64,000 bases of DNA from JANNSX01 sp031403155 (GCA_031403155.1 JANNSX010000092.1:26389-90388), one strand, 5' to 3'. Positions 16,239-25,431 are shown, counted from the stretch's first letter. Numbers and translations are program-made. Notes: generated from the letters alone by a model not told the origin.

Positions 16239-17564
16239 ATGACAAAGTGGAACTGGGCTTTGGCTAGAGCACTTTGCGACCAAGTGGATACCGGTTGGTC
16301 GAAGACAAGTGCTCAAGGCCAACAACCGAGACCGGCTTTCCGATTCGCAAGGATCGGAAAACGGCCTAGGCGCGCGCGGCTCGCGGCTTTCGCGCGGCTC
16401 GCGGCCCTCGCGCTCATCGCCGCGCTGACAGCCGGCGCCTCACCCGCGCTCGCCCAATCCTGCAGCGAGGAGGAGATCGGGCGCGTCATCGACGAGACGG
16501 GCGTCATTCTCCGCCAGATCAATGACGAGTATTCGCCCAAGCTCACCGCCAAGCTCGAGATCGTCGCCGCCACGCGCGACCTCTCCGAGACCCAAGTCGC
16601 CGATTACGCGCGCGAGCTGATGCGCGATCCCGAAATCACGGCCGCCGAGGTGCGCGCGAGCGAGTTGCTCGGCCGCATCGAAGCCATCGGCGACGAGGCC
16701 ACGGGCGGCGCCGCCGACTGTGAGAAGCGCAAGGCCATCGAGGCGAACGCCGCGGAGCTGCGTGACGCGTTGACGGCTAAGTACCGCATCCTCTTCGCCA
16801 ACATCGATGCCGACCTCTCCGGCAAGTCGAAACAGGACGCCGAGCCCGACGAACCCGCCGCCGAGCCCAAGGTCGCCGAGGTGGCGCCCAAGGTCGAGGA
16901 GCCCACCGCGCCCAAGACTTCGGAGCTCGCACTCGAGCCGTTACCGCCCGAGGAAGAGGTCGCGACCCTCCCCGGTACCGATTGGTCGGCGGATCAAGAC
17001 GCCGGCTCCTCCGGCATTGTCGACTATGAACCCGCCGTCCCCAACACCGGCCCGCGGCTCTCGGCGCTCGACGAAGAGCTCACGACCTATTCGTCCGACG
17101 AGATCTTATCGGCAGGCAAAGGCTTTTTCGGCTCCGTCACGACAGGCATGGCGAGCGTCGTCACCTATGCGTTCCAACAGGCGGGCCGGCCGAGCGGCTA
17201 CATCTTCGGCAACGAGGGCAGCGTCGCCTTCATCGCCGGCTTGCGCTACGGCAAAGGCCGCCTGCACACGAAGCGCGGCGGCAGCCGCACCGTCTACTGG
17301 CAGGGCCCCTCGATCGGCACCGATGCAGGCGCCGAGGGCGCGCGCACGCTCATCCTCGTCTACAATCTGAAGGAGCCGATCGACATCTTCGCCCATTTCG
17401 GCGGCGTCGATGGCGCGGCCTATGTGGTCGGCGGCGTCGGCATCACCTTTCTCACCGATGGCGACCTGGTGCTTGCTCCGATCCGCTCGGGGATCGGCCT
17501 CCGGCTCGGCGCCAACATCGGCTACCTGAAATTCACACCCGAGCGCTCGATCATTCCGTTTTGA
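16239..17564 (+). CDS. eipA: EipA/DUF1134 envelope integrity protein with helical N-terminal domain
   Basis: 441 residues. The C-terminal 170 residues form the DUF1134 domain: GFFGSVTTGMASVVTYAFQ, GRPSGYIFGNEGSVAFIAGL, GPSIGTDAGAEGARTLILVY, FGGVDGAAYVVGGVGITFL and IRSGIGLRLGANIGYLKF. The Brucella homologue EipA is a periplasmic protein needed for envelope integrity. Before it are a helical region (residues about 75-195) and a Pro/Glu-rich linker. The signal peptide hydrophobic core LAALALIAALTAG is at about residues 53-65, unusually far in, because the start region overlaps a family B repeat (16264-16316). The ATG at 16239 has GGAAAG upstream; the only other in-frame start before the signal core is a GTG at 16284 inside the repeat. 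Confidence 0.85.
   Translation: MTKWNWALARALCDQVDTGWSKTSAQGQQPRPAFRFARIGKRPRRARLAAFARLAALALIAALTAGASPALAQSCSEEEIGRVIDETGVILRQINDEYSPKLTAKLEIVAATRDLSETQVADYARELMRDPEITAAEVRASELLGRIEAIGDEATGGAADCEKRKAIEANAAELRDALTAKYRILFANIDADLSGKSKQDAEPDEPAAEPKVAEVAPKVEEPTAPKTSELALEPLPPEEEVATLPGTDWSADQDAGSSGIVDYEPAVPNTGPRLSALDEELTTYSSDEILSAGKGFFGSVTTGMASVVTYAFQQAGRPSGYIFGNEGSVAFIAGLRYGKGRLHTKRGGSRTVYWQGPSIGTDAGAEGARTLILVYNLKEPIDIFAHFGGVDGAAYVVGGVGITFLTDGDLVLAPIRSGIGLRLGANIGYLKFTPERSIIPF
16264..16316. repeat. Family B hairpin within the 5' coding region of eipA
   Basis: Outer arms GAGCAC (16267-16272) and GTGCTC (16309-16314) enclose the core CCAAGTGGATACCGGTTGG, as in the other family B copies. It lies in frame inside the N-terminal extension of the DUF1134 protein. 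Confidence 0.85.
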
Positions 17565-17581
17565 GGGATGGGGGAGCGAGC

Positions 17582-17600
17582 GAAGGCGCGCAGCGCCTTC
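17582..17600 (+). terminator. Hairpin after eipA
   Basis: Perfect 8-base arms GAAGGCGC / GCGCCTTC with a 3-base loop, followed by ATTTCC. It is 18 bases after the eipA stop codon. The weak T-run makes intrinsic termination only probable. Confidence 0.5.
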
Positions 17601-17745
17601 ATTTCCCCGGACAGCCCTGCATCAGAAGGGGGAGGACTGGGAGCGGCGTCCCTCCGAGCGATTTGCGGGCCATGCGATGGCACTGCTATCACTGCGGCGG
17701 CCATCCTGGCCTCGCATCCTTAACCAAGCCGTTACAGAGCCCGCC

Positions 17746-18852
17746 ATGTCCCGTCCGACGCCGCAACCCGGCATTCTCGACATCGAGCCCTACATCCCGG
17801 GCGAAAGCGCGCTGCCTTCGGGCGTGAAGCCTGTGAAACTCTCCTCCAACGAGGCGGCGCTGGGGGCGAGCCCTTTAGCCGTGGCCGCCTATCGCGAGGG
17901 TGCCGACCACCTCGAGCGTTATCCCGACGGCTCGGCGACGGCGCTCCGCAGGGCCATCGCCGCCCACTATGGACTCAATGCCGACCGGATCGTCTGCGGC
18001 GCGGGCTCGGACGAGCTGCTGAGCCTGCTCGCCCAGACCTATCTCGGCCCCGGCACCGAGGCGATCCACACGGCACACGGCTTCCTCGTCTATCCGATCG
18101 CCACGATGGCGCGCGGGGCAAAGCCGGTCGTGGCGCCGGAGAAGAACCTGCAGACCGATGTCGATGCGATCCTGAAGCTCGTCAACGAGCGGACGCGCCT
18201 CGTCTGGCTCGCCAACCCGAACAATCCGACCGGAACCTACATCCCCTTCGACGAGGTGAAGCGGCTGCATCGCGGGCTGCCCGGGAATGTCGTGCTGGTG
18301 TTGGACGCGGCCTATGCCGAGTTCGTACGCAAGAACGATTACGAAGCCGGCATCGAGCTGGTGGCGACCTCCGAGAATGTCGTTATGACGAGGACCTTCT
18401 CGAAGATTTACGGCCTCGCCGGCGCACGCCTCGGCTGGGCGTACTGCCCCGGGCACATCGCGGATGCGCTGAACCGCGTGCGTGGGCCGTTCAACGTGAC
18501 GAGCGGCGCACTGGCGGCCGGCGTCGCCGCACTCGCCGACAAGGCACATTTCGAGGCGAACCTCGCCCACAACGACCGCTGGCTCGAACGTTTTGCAACG
18601 GAGTTCAAGGCAATCGGTCTGGAACTCACGCCGAGCGTGTGCAATTTCCATCTGGTGCAGTTCCCGGAGACGGGAGCCAAGGCCGCGCCGGCCGCGGATG
18701 CGTACCTCAAGTCGAAAGGCATCATCCTGCGCCGCATGGACGGCTATGGCCTGAAGCAGGCGCTGCGTCTCACCATCGGCACGGACGAGGAGAACTCGAA
18801 GGTGATCGCCGCCCTGAAGGACTTCATGAGTGGGAACGGAGCCAACGCATGA
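17746..18852 (+). CDS. hisC: Histidinol-phosphate aminotransferase (or related aromatic aminotransferase)
   Basis: 368 residues from MSRPTPQPGILDIEPYIPGE. Class II aminotransferase fold I: KLSSNEAALGASP, GAGSDELL, LANPNNPTGTY, DAAYAEF, and the PLP lysine in RTFSKIYGLAGARLGW. It is translationally coupled (ATGA overlap) to the prephenate dehydrogenase gene. Many Hyphomicrobiales have this hisC-like/tyrA pair, where the enzyme may serve tyrosine as well as histidine biosynthesis. No other his genes are near. Confidence 0.88.
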   Translation: MSRPTPQPGILDIEPYIPGESALPSGVKPVKLSSNEAALGASPLAVAAYREGADHLERYPDGSATALRRAIAAHYGLNADRIVCGAGSDELLSLLAQTYLGPGTEAIHTAHGFLVYPIATMARGAKPVVAPEKNLQTDVDAILKLVNERTRLVWLANPNNPTGTYIPFDEVKRLHRGLPGNVVLVLDAAYAEFVRKNDYEAGIELVATSENVVMTRTFSKIYGLAGARLGWAYCPGHIADALNRVRGPFNVTSGALAAGVAALADKAHFEANLAHNDRWLERFATEFKAIGLELTPSVCNFHLVQFPETGAKAAPAADAYLKSKGIILRRMDGYGLKQALRLTIGTDEENSKVIAALKDFMSGNGANA

Positions 18853-19790
18853 GCGCGCCCCTGTTCGAGCGTGTCGCGCTCATCGGCATCGGCCTGATCG
18901 GCTCCTCGCTCAGCCACGCCATGCGACGGCGCGGGCTTGCGCGCGAAATCGTCGGCCATGCCAAGAGCCCGGAGACACGCTCCAAGGCGCTGTCGCTCGG
19001 GTTGATTTCGAAGGCGTTCGAAACGGCAGAAGCCGCCGTCGAGGGCGCCGATCTCGTCATCCTCTGTGTGCCGGTTGGAGCGTGCGGAGCGATTGCCGAA
19101 CAGATCGGGCCGAAGCTCGCCAAGGGCGCCATCGTCACCGATGTCGGCTCGGTCAAGGGCGCGATCATTGCGAGCGTCGGCCCGCATCTGCCGGCGGGCG
19201 TGCATTTCGTCCCCGGCCATCCCATCGCCGGCACGGAGCATTCAGGACCTGAGTCCGGCTTCGCCGAGTTGTTCGACGGCCGCTGGACGATCCTGACGCC
19301 GCCGGAAGGCACCGACCCCAAGGCGGTCGAAAAGCTGAAAACCCTCTGGGAGCAATGCGGATCGAACGTCGAGATCATGACGGCCGAGCATCACGATCTC
19401 GTGCTCGCCATCACCAGCCACGTGCCGCACCTGATCGCCTACAACATCGTCGGCACGGCGGACGATCTTCAGACCGTCACGAGCTCCGAGGTCATCAAAT
19501 TCTCGGCCGGCGGTTTCCGTGATTTCACGCGCATCGCCGCCTCCGATCCGGTCATGTGGCGCGACGTCTTCCTCAACAACAAGGAAGCGGTGCTCGAGAT
19601 GCTCGGCCGCTTTAACGAGGACCTGGCCCAGCTCCAACGGGCTATCCGCTGGGGCGACGGGCCCATGCTCGAGGCCTTCTTCACGCGCACGCGGGAGATC
19701 CGCCGTGGCATCGTTGCCGCCGGACAGGACACCGCGGGGAGGTCGCTTTATCAAAGCCGATCCGCCAACGAACCGCCGGTGAAGTCCTAA
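18849..19790 (+). CDS. tyrC: Prephenate/arogenate dehydrogenase (cyclohexadienyl dehydrogenase)
   Basis: 313 residues. N-terminal Rossmann motif GIGLIGSSL, then VTDVGSVKG, PGHPIAGTEHSGPESG (with the prephenate-binding His and Gly) and ITSHVPHLIAY. The C-terminal dimerisation helices contain FRDFTRIAASDPVMWRDVF. It oxidatively decarboxylates prephenate or arogenate on the route to tyrosine. The start codon overlaps the hisC stop (ATGA), so translation is coupled. Whether the symbol tyrA or tyrC applies depends on substrate, which cannot be read here. Confidence 0.88.
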   Translation: MSAPLFERVALIGIGLIGSSLSHAMRRRGLAREIVGHAKSPETRSKALSLGLISKAFETAEAAVEGADLVILCVPVGACGAIAEQIGPKLAKGAIVTDVGSVKGAIIASVGPHLPAGVHFVPGHPIAGTEHSGPESGFAELFDGRWTILTPPEGTDPKAVEKLKTLWEQCGSNVEIMTAEHHDLVLAITSHVPHLIAYNIVGTADDLQTVTSSEVIKFSAGGFRDFTRIAASDPVMWRDVFLNNKEAVLEMLGRFNEDLAQLQRAIRWGDGPMLEAFFTRTREIRRGIVAAGQDTAGRSLYQSRSANEPPVKS

Positions 19791-19794
19791 GCCC

Positions 19795-20478
19795 ATGTCC
19801 GACCTCTGGGTGTTCGGCTACGGCTCGCTGATGTGGAATCCGGGCTTTCCTTATGAGGAGGCCCATCGCGCCGTGCTCACCGGCTTTCACCGCGCGCTCT
19901 GCATCTACTCGACCGAGTATCGCGGCACGCCGGAGCGCCCCGGCCTCGTGTTCGGGCTCGATCAGGGCGGCGCCTGCGAAGGCGTTGCCTTCCTGGTGCC
20001 GGCGCCGTCGCGGCCTGCAACGCTCCACTATCTCGCCGAGCGCGAGCTCATCACCGGCATCTACCGTCTGGCGCACAGGAACATCGCCCTCGAGGATGGG
20101 AGCGGGCGGAACGTGACGGCGATCTGCTGCATCGTCGAGCGTCGGCATCCGCAATATTCGGGGCGGCTGAGCCTCGCCGAACAGGCGGCGATCGTGCGCT
20201 CGAGCCGCGGCCGCTTCGGCCTCGACCTCGACTACGTGCTCTCAACCCACCGGCATCTGGACGAACTCGGCATCCGCGACCGGGCGCTCGACCGGCTCGT
20301 CGGGATGATCGGGACCTGCTGGCATCTGCCCGAGACCGAGATGACGCCGCGCGAGCGGGCGCACCGCCTCAGGCTCATCACGCTGCCGCCGGGTCCGGGC
20401 GGCCGCCAGCCAAGGCGGCCGAGATTACCCTCGCTCAAGGCACTGAGACGGAGCCACCGGAGACGGTTGGGGTTGTAA
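19795..20478 (+). CDS. Glutathione-specific gamma-glutamylcyclotransferase ChaC-like
   Basis: 227 residues, starting 4 bases after tyrC. The substrate-binding motif FGYGSLMW at residues 7-14 and the YLAERELITGIY segment with the catalytic glutamate are typical of ChaC proteins, which split glutathione into 5-oxoproline and Cys-Gly. The last 30 residues are very basic (RQPRRPRLPSLKALRRSHRR), beyond the conserved domain. It looks like the third gene of the hisC-tyrC transcript, without an obvious pathway link. Confidence 0.85.
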   Translation: MSDLWVFGYGSLMWNPGFPYEEAHRAVLTGFHRALCIYSTEYRGTPERPGLVFGLDQGGACEGVAFLVPAPSRPATLHYLAERELITGIYRLAHRNIALEDGSGRNVTAICCIVERRHPQYSGRLSLAEQAAIVRSSRGRFGLDLDYVLSTHRHLDELGIRDRALDRLVGMIGTCWHLPETEMTPRERAHRLRLITLPPGPGGRQPRRPRLPSLKALRRSHRRRLGL

Positions 20479-20488
20479 TTGAAAGTGC

Positions 20489-21091
20489 TCAGGCAACTCG
20501 CTTGCGCTTTGCCGGCGATTTCGCCTTGCCCTTGCGCGCCAGCTTCGCAACCGCAGTGGTGAGTGCCGCCTTGTCGAAATGGTTCGGATCGAAATCCTCG
20601 CCGAGCCATTCCGTGATTTCCTCGTGGCGGTCGTGATCGGGATCTTCGAGGGCTTCGACCATCTCCGCATAGCCCCAGGGGCCACCGCAATCCTCCGGCG
20701 GGCACGCTCCGCTCGCATCGACGAGGCGTGGATAGACAACGCCGTCCTCCGCCTCGAACAGCCGCTCGACTTTGACCTTGTGCAGCCAGTCGTCGCCGAA
20801 GTCGTAGACGTAGTCGAAGGTTTTGCTCTTTTGTGACGCCAAAAGTTCGGCGAGCGACCCCTTGTTCGCGTTGTGCGACTTGACGCCCATGGGAAAGCCG
20901 AAATCTTCCATCGGGAGACCCCAGCGCTCCTTCCGCGTCCTGAACTCATAGAGGTGATAGTTGAGCCAGGGCATCGCCGCCTGAACGACGAGATGCAGGC
21001 GCGCGAGCGTGATGTCGACAGGAACTTCGACCACCCGTACCGGGGGCGGCGTGACATCGGTCAGCTGGATACGGAGGTGGGCGATGAGCAT
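20489..21091 (-). CDS. Plasmid pRiA4b ORF-3 family protein
   Basis: 200 residues from MLIAHLRIQLTDV; an in-frame GTG two codons upstream is an alternative start. The PRiA4_ORF3 domain is recognised from LHLVVQAAMPWLNYHLYEF, FDYVYDFGDDWLHKVKVE, PRLVDASGACPPEDCGGPWGY and the C-terminal EWLGEDFDPNHFD. The family takes its name from an Agrobacterium rhizogenes plasmid, occurs widely on chromosomes and has no proven function. The end (RKGKAKSPAKRKRVA) is basic. Convergent with the ChaC gene at a 10-base distance. Confidence 0.88.
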   Translation of the reverse strand: MLIAHLRIQLTDVTPPPVRVVEVPVDITLARLHLVVQAAMPWLNYHLYEFRTRKERWGLPMEDFGFPMGVKSHNANKGSLAELLASQKSKTFDYVYDFGDDWLHKVKVERLFEAEDGVVYPRLVDASGACPPEDCGGPWGYAEMVEALEDPDHDRHEEITEWLGEDFDPNHFDKAALTTAVAKLARKGKAKSPAKRKRVA

Positions 21092-21172
21092 GATCACAGC
21101 TTAATCCCGGTGTGGCAGCACCAGAACATCCGGCGACAAGTCATCCACCGAAATTCGCAGTGTCTTGAGGTC

Positions 21173-21601
21173 TCAGCCCGCGCAGCTGGCGACAGTGCGC
21201 GCGCGATCGGCCTCGGCGGCCAACGTGCCGAAGAGGCCGGCGCGCAGGTCGAACATCAGCGTGGCGCGTGCCGCCTCGCTCTGGGCGAGACTGTGGACGT
21301 GCACCTCGTTGGCGCCGAGCTTGGCGGCGTACTGGCGGATTGCCGCCAGATTGAGCGAGGGAGCATCCGAGCGGGTGCGGTCGATGCGCAAAGCCTCGCG
21401 GCGGCCATCGGCCGTGCGGCGGACGAGCACATAGGCGACCGCCTCGAGCTCCGGGCAGTCGACCAGTTTGAAGACGCCGTGCACGTAGCGGCGGCCCGAG
21501 GCGCCACGCCAGATGTGGAGGCGATGCACGGGAGCGAGCGCCGTCACGTCCGGCAGTAAGCCGATCGCGCCGCCGAACTCTGATGTCGAGGTCCTGCTCA
21601 T
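21173..21601 (-). CDS. Hypothetical protein
   Basis: 142 residues, cytoplasmic, no signal or membrane segment. Visible stretches: HRLHIWRGASGRRYVHGVF, PELEAVAYVLVRRTADGRRE, and LGANEVHVHSLAQSEAARA. Codon use is like that of real neighbours, and AGAGG lies near the ATG. Not recognised as a known family; alternating short strands suggest an alpha/beta fold. It is on the same strand as the PRiA4 ORF-3 gene 82 bases downstream. The 257 bases to its right, up to the nrdJ stop codon, hold nothing recognised. Confidence 0.55.
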   Translation of the reverse strand: MSRTSTSEFGGAIGLLPDVTALAPVHRLHIWRGASGRRYVHGVFKLVDCPELEAVAYVLVRRTADGRREALRIDRTRSDAPSLNLAAIRQYAAKLGANEVHVHSLAQSEAARATLMFDLRAGLFGTLAAEADRARTVASCAG

Positions 21602-21858
21602 GACTTTGTGGCCTCTTCAACGCCGTTTCGCATGTCGCTCCGCGATCCGTTGCATCAGCTTCGACCGCGTCCCAGACAAGTGGGAGGATTAATCGGGGTT
21701 TCAAGCGGAACTAAGGCGATAACCTCTTGACAAGCGGTTATTCCATGGCGCGTGCGGCTTTATTGTCGCATGAGCCGAGAGCCCTAAGGCCTTGGATTAA
21801 CATCCATTCAGATGGCCCGAGACAGGCTTGTCACGAGCGTTTCCATACAGCCAATACT

Positions 21859-24800
21859 CTACCCGCATTTGGAGAACCCGCATGAGGTGCAGAGCCAGCA
21901 GCCTTCCTGGACGATGAGCGAAGGCATGTTGCACTTGGGGCAGAATTTGCGGGGCTTGGCTTCGGCTAACGGCGGCTCGGGCGAGCCGGCGGCCACCGCC
22001 TCGGTCCGGCGCCGGTCGAAGGGCAGCGAGACCTCCGGACCTTGCCCCTCCTCGGGCACCATGAAGCCGATATTGATCATATGCGTCTCGATGATCTCGC
22101 CGATGGCCGCGAGCAGGCTCGGAACGAAGCGGCCGCCGAGCCACTGGCCGCCACGCGGATCGAACACGGCTTTCAGCTCCTCGACCACGAAGGAGACGTC
22201 GCCGCCGCGCCGGAACACGGCGCTGATCATGCGCGTCAGCGCCACCGTCCAGGCGTAGTGCTCGAGGTTCTTCGAATTGATGAAAACCTCGAAGGGCCGC
22301 CGCCGGCCGCCCTCGGTGGTGTCGTTGATGGTGATGTACATGGCATGGTCGCTGTCGGGCCATTTGAGCTTGTAGGTCAGGCCCTCGAGCACGGGCTCGC
22401 GCTGCAGCGGCTTCGTCATGTAGACGACATCGGCGTCCGTGCGCTCGGAGCGCGCGGTCACGGACTTTGGCGGCGCTGATGGCGGCGAGGCTTTCTCGGA
22501 TTTGCCAGGCGCGATTTCCTTCAGCACCGCACCCGTCACCGGGTTCGGCCGATAGGTCGTGCAGCCCTTGAGGCCGAGCCCATGAGCGTCCAGATAGATG
22601 CTCTCGAAGGCCTCGAAGGAGATGCCTTCAGGGCAGTTGATGGTCTTCGAGATCGAGGAATCGACGTGGCCCTGGACGGCTGCCTGCATCGCGAGGTGGG
22701 CGGAGGGTGTCAGCGCTCCCGCCTTGACGAAGGCGTCCGTCAGCGGCGCGTCCTCGCCCCTCAGATGCCGATAGAGCCGATGCGCATAGTCCTCCACGAC
22801 CTCGTGGCGCTCGGCTCCGTCGGGGCCGAGGATGCGCCGGTCGTAGCGGAAGTCGAACACCGGCTCGATGCCGCTCGAGACGTTGCCAGCGAGCAGCGAG
22901 ATCGTGCCCGTCGGCGCGATCGAGGTGAGGAGGCCATTGCGGATGCCGTGCTTGGCCAGTGCCTTGCGGAGCGAGGGATCGAGGCGCGCTATGTTCGGCG
23001 CCGCGAGATAAGGCTTCTCATCGAAGAGCGGAAAGGCGCCCTTCTCGCGCGCCAGATCGACGCTCGCCGCATAGGCCGACTGCTCGATGGCGCCCATCCA
23101 ACGCGCCGCGAGCACACGTCCCTTCTCGGTCCCATAGCTCGCGCCCAGCATGATGAGCGCATCCGCGAGCCCGGTGATCCCAAGGCCGATCCGCCGCTTC
23201 GCCTTCGCCTCCTTGCGCTGCGCCTTCAGGGGATAGCGCGAGACGTCGATGACATTGTCGAGGAAGCGGACGGCGGTTGCTGTTAGCTCCGTGAGCCGTG
23301 ATTCATCGAGGCTCGCATCCGCTTCGAAAGGTTTGCGCACGAGCTGGGCCAGATTGATGGAACCGAGGAGGCAGGCGCCGTACGGTGGCAGCGGTTGCTC
23401 GCCGCAATTGTGGGCATGAAGACCATTGGCATCGAAACAGTTGATGCCGGGAATTTCGACATCGAAGACTTCGGCGGACCCATCCGAAACTAGGCCAGCA
23501 ACCCGAGCCGTAAACGGCTCGCGATTGAGCGCGCGCCGATAGCCCTTGAGCGCTCGATCGAGCGCACTTGCTTTGGCGCGATCGGAGAATCCGATGAGAT
23601 CGCGAAACTGCAGAAGATTGTCGCCGGCAATGATGAGCTCGAGCTGCTCTGCGGTCGGATAGGCCCGAGTACCGCCCCGGCCGTCCGGAAGCATCGCCTG
23701 TCCGGCAGCACGCCGCCGATAGATTTGGGAAGCGATGCCAAGCCGAAGCAACATGCGCTGCACGGCCGTAAGCCTAGCGCGATCGGATTGCGCTAGGCGA
23801 ATCGAGACACCCTTGACCTGCGAGCCTTGCACGGAGCCGTCGCTGTCGAAAAACCCGCGCAAAAAGCCCCGGCAGGCATGGCTCGACGCCCGCTCGAGCG
23901 CAGGCGCTATCGTCTTATCGCCTACCGACATGCCAAGTTTGATGGCGAGATCCCGCAAGCTGCCGAGAGCCAGTCGCCGCTCGGTCCGGCCGGTGACGGT
24001 CTGCCATCCCTCGAAATCGGCGCGATGGGGCAGCGTTCGGGCGGCTTCGAGAGCAGCCGACATCACGCCGGCAACGCCCGATATCCTAGCCTCGGCTTCT
24101 TCACCCGCCACAGCTTGCGGAAGCCAAGCCGACAAAACGGCCTTGTCATCCTTCAGCGTTCCATCGCCGACCAGCAAGCCGAGCAGAAAGCCTTCCTCGA
24201 ACCTCAACTCGCCCGGCCATTCGACATCTGACCGATGGTTGCCGATGACAACCTCGTCGCCCACCATCAACTCGTCGGCCCGGCACCACTCGGTCTCCCG
24301 CGACCAGCGAGTCGATCGGACGATCCGGCGCACGCGATGATCCGCGGTCAGCTTGAGACTATGACCTTCGACGGTCTCCAACTGAAACACGGGTTTGACG
24401 CCGGTGCTGAAGAACCCGCGAAGTCCGCTCGGGTGGTCATTGCCGTCCACTCGCGCGGCGAAAGGCCGCCCGGCCAACTCATCGACGCGCCTGGGGCCAA
24501 CACTCGTGTGGACCCAAGTGTCGGCGGTCACGCAAGGGTTCGTCGCGCTGATCGTCTCACAGTAAGCGAGGTTGTTTTGCGAGTTCACCCGGTCGATGAA
24601 GATGACGCCGGGCTCGGCAAAGTCGTAGGTCGCCTGCATAATCTTGCGCCAGAGCGCCTTCGCCTTGAGCGTGCGGAACACCTTGCCCTCGAAGACGAGC
24701 GGCCAGTCGGCGTCGGCCTTGACCGCCGCCACGAAGGCATCCGTCACCAGCACCGAGACGTTGAAGTTGCGCATGCGCGCCGGATCGGACTTGGCCTCGA

Positions 24801-25347
24801 TGAAGGTCTCGATGTCCGGGTGATCGCAGCGGAGCGTCCCCATCATGGCGCCGCGGCGAGCGCCGGCCGACATGATGGTACGGCACATGGCATCCCAGAC
24901 ATCCATGAAGCTGACCGGACCCGAGGCATCCGCGCCGACGCTGCGGACGGGCGCGCCCTTGGGGCGGAGGGTCGAAAAATCCATGCCGATGCCGCCGCCC
25001 TGCTGCATCGTGAGGGCGCCTTCCTTGACGCCCTCGAAGATGGCCGAGAGGTCGTCCTCGATCCGGCCCATGACGAAGCAGTTGAAGAGGGTGACGTCGC
25101 GGCCCGTGCCGGCTCCGGCAAGGATTCGGCCGGCAGGCAGGAAGGCGAAATCGGCCATGGCCGCATGGAACCGGTCGGCCCACCGCTTCTCGTGGCTCTT
25201 CTCCGGTTTGGCGGCAGCCTCCGCCACCCGGCGGAACGTGTCGTCCACCGTCCGGTCGACCGGCCGGCCGGCCGCGTCCCGGAGGCGGTATTTGAGGTCC
25301 CAGATCCGATCCGAGACCCCGGAAAACGTATTTAATATCTGAGACAT
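21859..25347 (-). CDS. nrdJ: Adenosylcobalamin-dependent (class II) ribonucleotide reductase precursor with intein
   Basis: 1162 residues: N-extein 1-271, intein 272-647, C-extein 648-1162. After splicing the enzyme has 786 residues, normal for class II NrdJ. N-extein motifs: FLPAGRILAGAG, TLFNCFVMG (partner cysteine), QQGGGIGMDFS. The C-extein begins CGEQPLPPYGACLLGS, where the Cys is the thiyl-radical residue of the NPCGE finger loop. LTSIAPTGTISLLAGNVSSG follows, then at the C-terminus a zinc-ribbon-like or redox tail CPKCNMPS...CWLCTSCGFSKCG. It makes deoxyribonucleotides without oxygen, using B12. A good promoter lies at 25382-25410, only about 30 bases upstream, leaving no room for a cobalamin riboswitch. 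Confidence 0.95.
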   Translation of the reverse strand: MSQILNTFSGVSDRIWDLKYRLRDAAGRPVDRTVDDTFRRVAEAAAKPEKSHEKRWADRFHAAMADFAFLPAGRILAGAGTGRDVTLFNCFVMGRIEDDLSAIFEGVKEGALTMQQGGGIGMDFSTLRPKGAPVRSVGADASGPVSFMDVWDAMCRTIMSAGARRGAMMGTLRCDHPDIETFIEAKSDPARMRNFNVSVLVTDAFVAAVKADADWPLVFEGKVFRTLKAKALWRKIMQATYDFAEPGVIFIDRVNSQNNLAYCETISATNPCVTADTWVHTSVGPRRVDELAGRPFAARVDGNDHPSGLRGFFSTGVKPVFQLETVEGHSLKLTADHRVRRIVRSTRWSRETEWCRADELMVGDEVVIGNHRSDVEWPGELRFEEGFLLGLLVGDGTLKDDKAVLSAWLPQAVAGEEAEARISGVAGVMSAALEAARTLPHRADFEGWQTVTGRTERRLALGSLRDLAIKLGMSVGDKTIAPALERASSHACRGFLRGFFDSDGSVQGSQVKGVSIRLAQSDRARLTAVQRMLLRLGIASQIYRRRAAGQAMLPDGRGGTRAYPTAEQLELIIAGDNLLQFRDLIGFSDRAKASALDRALKGYRRALNREPFTARVAGLVSDGSAEVFDVEIPGINCFDANGLHAHNCGEQPLPPYGACLLGSINLAQLVRKPFEADASLDESRLTELTATAVRFLDNVIDVSRYPLKAQRKEAKAKRRIGLGITGLADALIMLGASYGTEKGRVLAARWMGAIEQSAYAASVDLAREKGAFPLFDEKPYLAAPNIARLDPSLRKALAKHGIRNGLLTSIAPTGTISLLAGNVSSGIEPVFDFRYDRRILGPDGAERHEVVEDYAHRLYRHLRGEDAPLTDAFVKAGALTPSAHLAMQAAVQGHVDSSISKTINCPEGISFEAFESIYLDAHGLGLKGCTTYRPNPVTGAVLKEIAPGKSEKASPPSAPPKSVTARSERTDADVVYMTKPLQREPVLEGLTYKLKWPDSDHAMYITINDTTEGGRRRPFEVFINSKNLEHYAWTVALTRMISAVFRRGGDVSFVVEELKAVFDPRGGQWLGGRFVPSLLAAIGEIIETHMINIGFMVPEEGQGPEVSLPFDRRRTEAVAAGSPEPPLAEAKPRKFCPKCNMPSLIVQEGCWLCTSCGFSKCG
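23407..24534 (-). other. Intein (376 residues) with LAGLIDADG homing endonuclease inside nrdJ
   Basis: The intein starts at Cys272 (CVTADTWVHTSVGPRRV, block A) and ends with NGLHAHN (block G, His-Asn), followed by extein Cys. Block B is LKLTADHRV, block F is EVFDVEIPGINCFDANG. Two LAGLIDADG-type helices are intact: LLGLLVGDGT (about intein residue 119) and LRGFFDSDGS (about 225). All splice-critical residues (Cys1, block B His, terminal Asn, +1 Cys) are present, so splicing and possibly homing activity are expected. The insertion point is exactly before the catalytic cysteine of the reductase. Confidence 0.93.
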
Positions 25348-25381
25348 AGCCTTGCCGTGGGTCTAGTGGCCGATTGTGCGT

Positions 25382-25410
25382 AGAGTAGCACAAAACGATG
25401 TCGCGGTCAA
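25382..25410 (-). promoter_or_regulatory. Promoter of nrdJ
   Basis: On the minus strand: TTGACC (25410-25405), a 17-base spacer, TACTCT (25387-25382). This would start RNA near 25375, giving a leader of about 28 bases before the nrdJ ATG at 25347. Good match to the housekeeping sigma-70 consensus. Confidence 0.7.
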
Positions 25411-25431
25411 GAAAATGTTCTTGTTTTGTAC

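Noticed and set aside
22042..25335. Long plus-strand open frames opposite nrdJ
   Set aside because: They mirror the codon pattern of nrdJ and have His/Arg/Asp-rich sequences typical of antisense frames in G+C-rich DNA.
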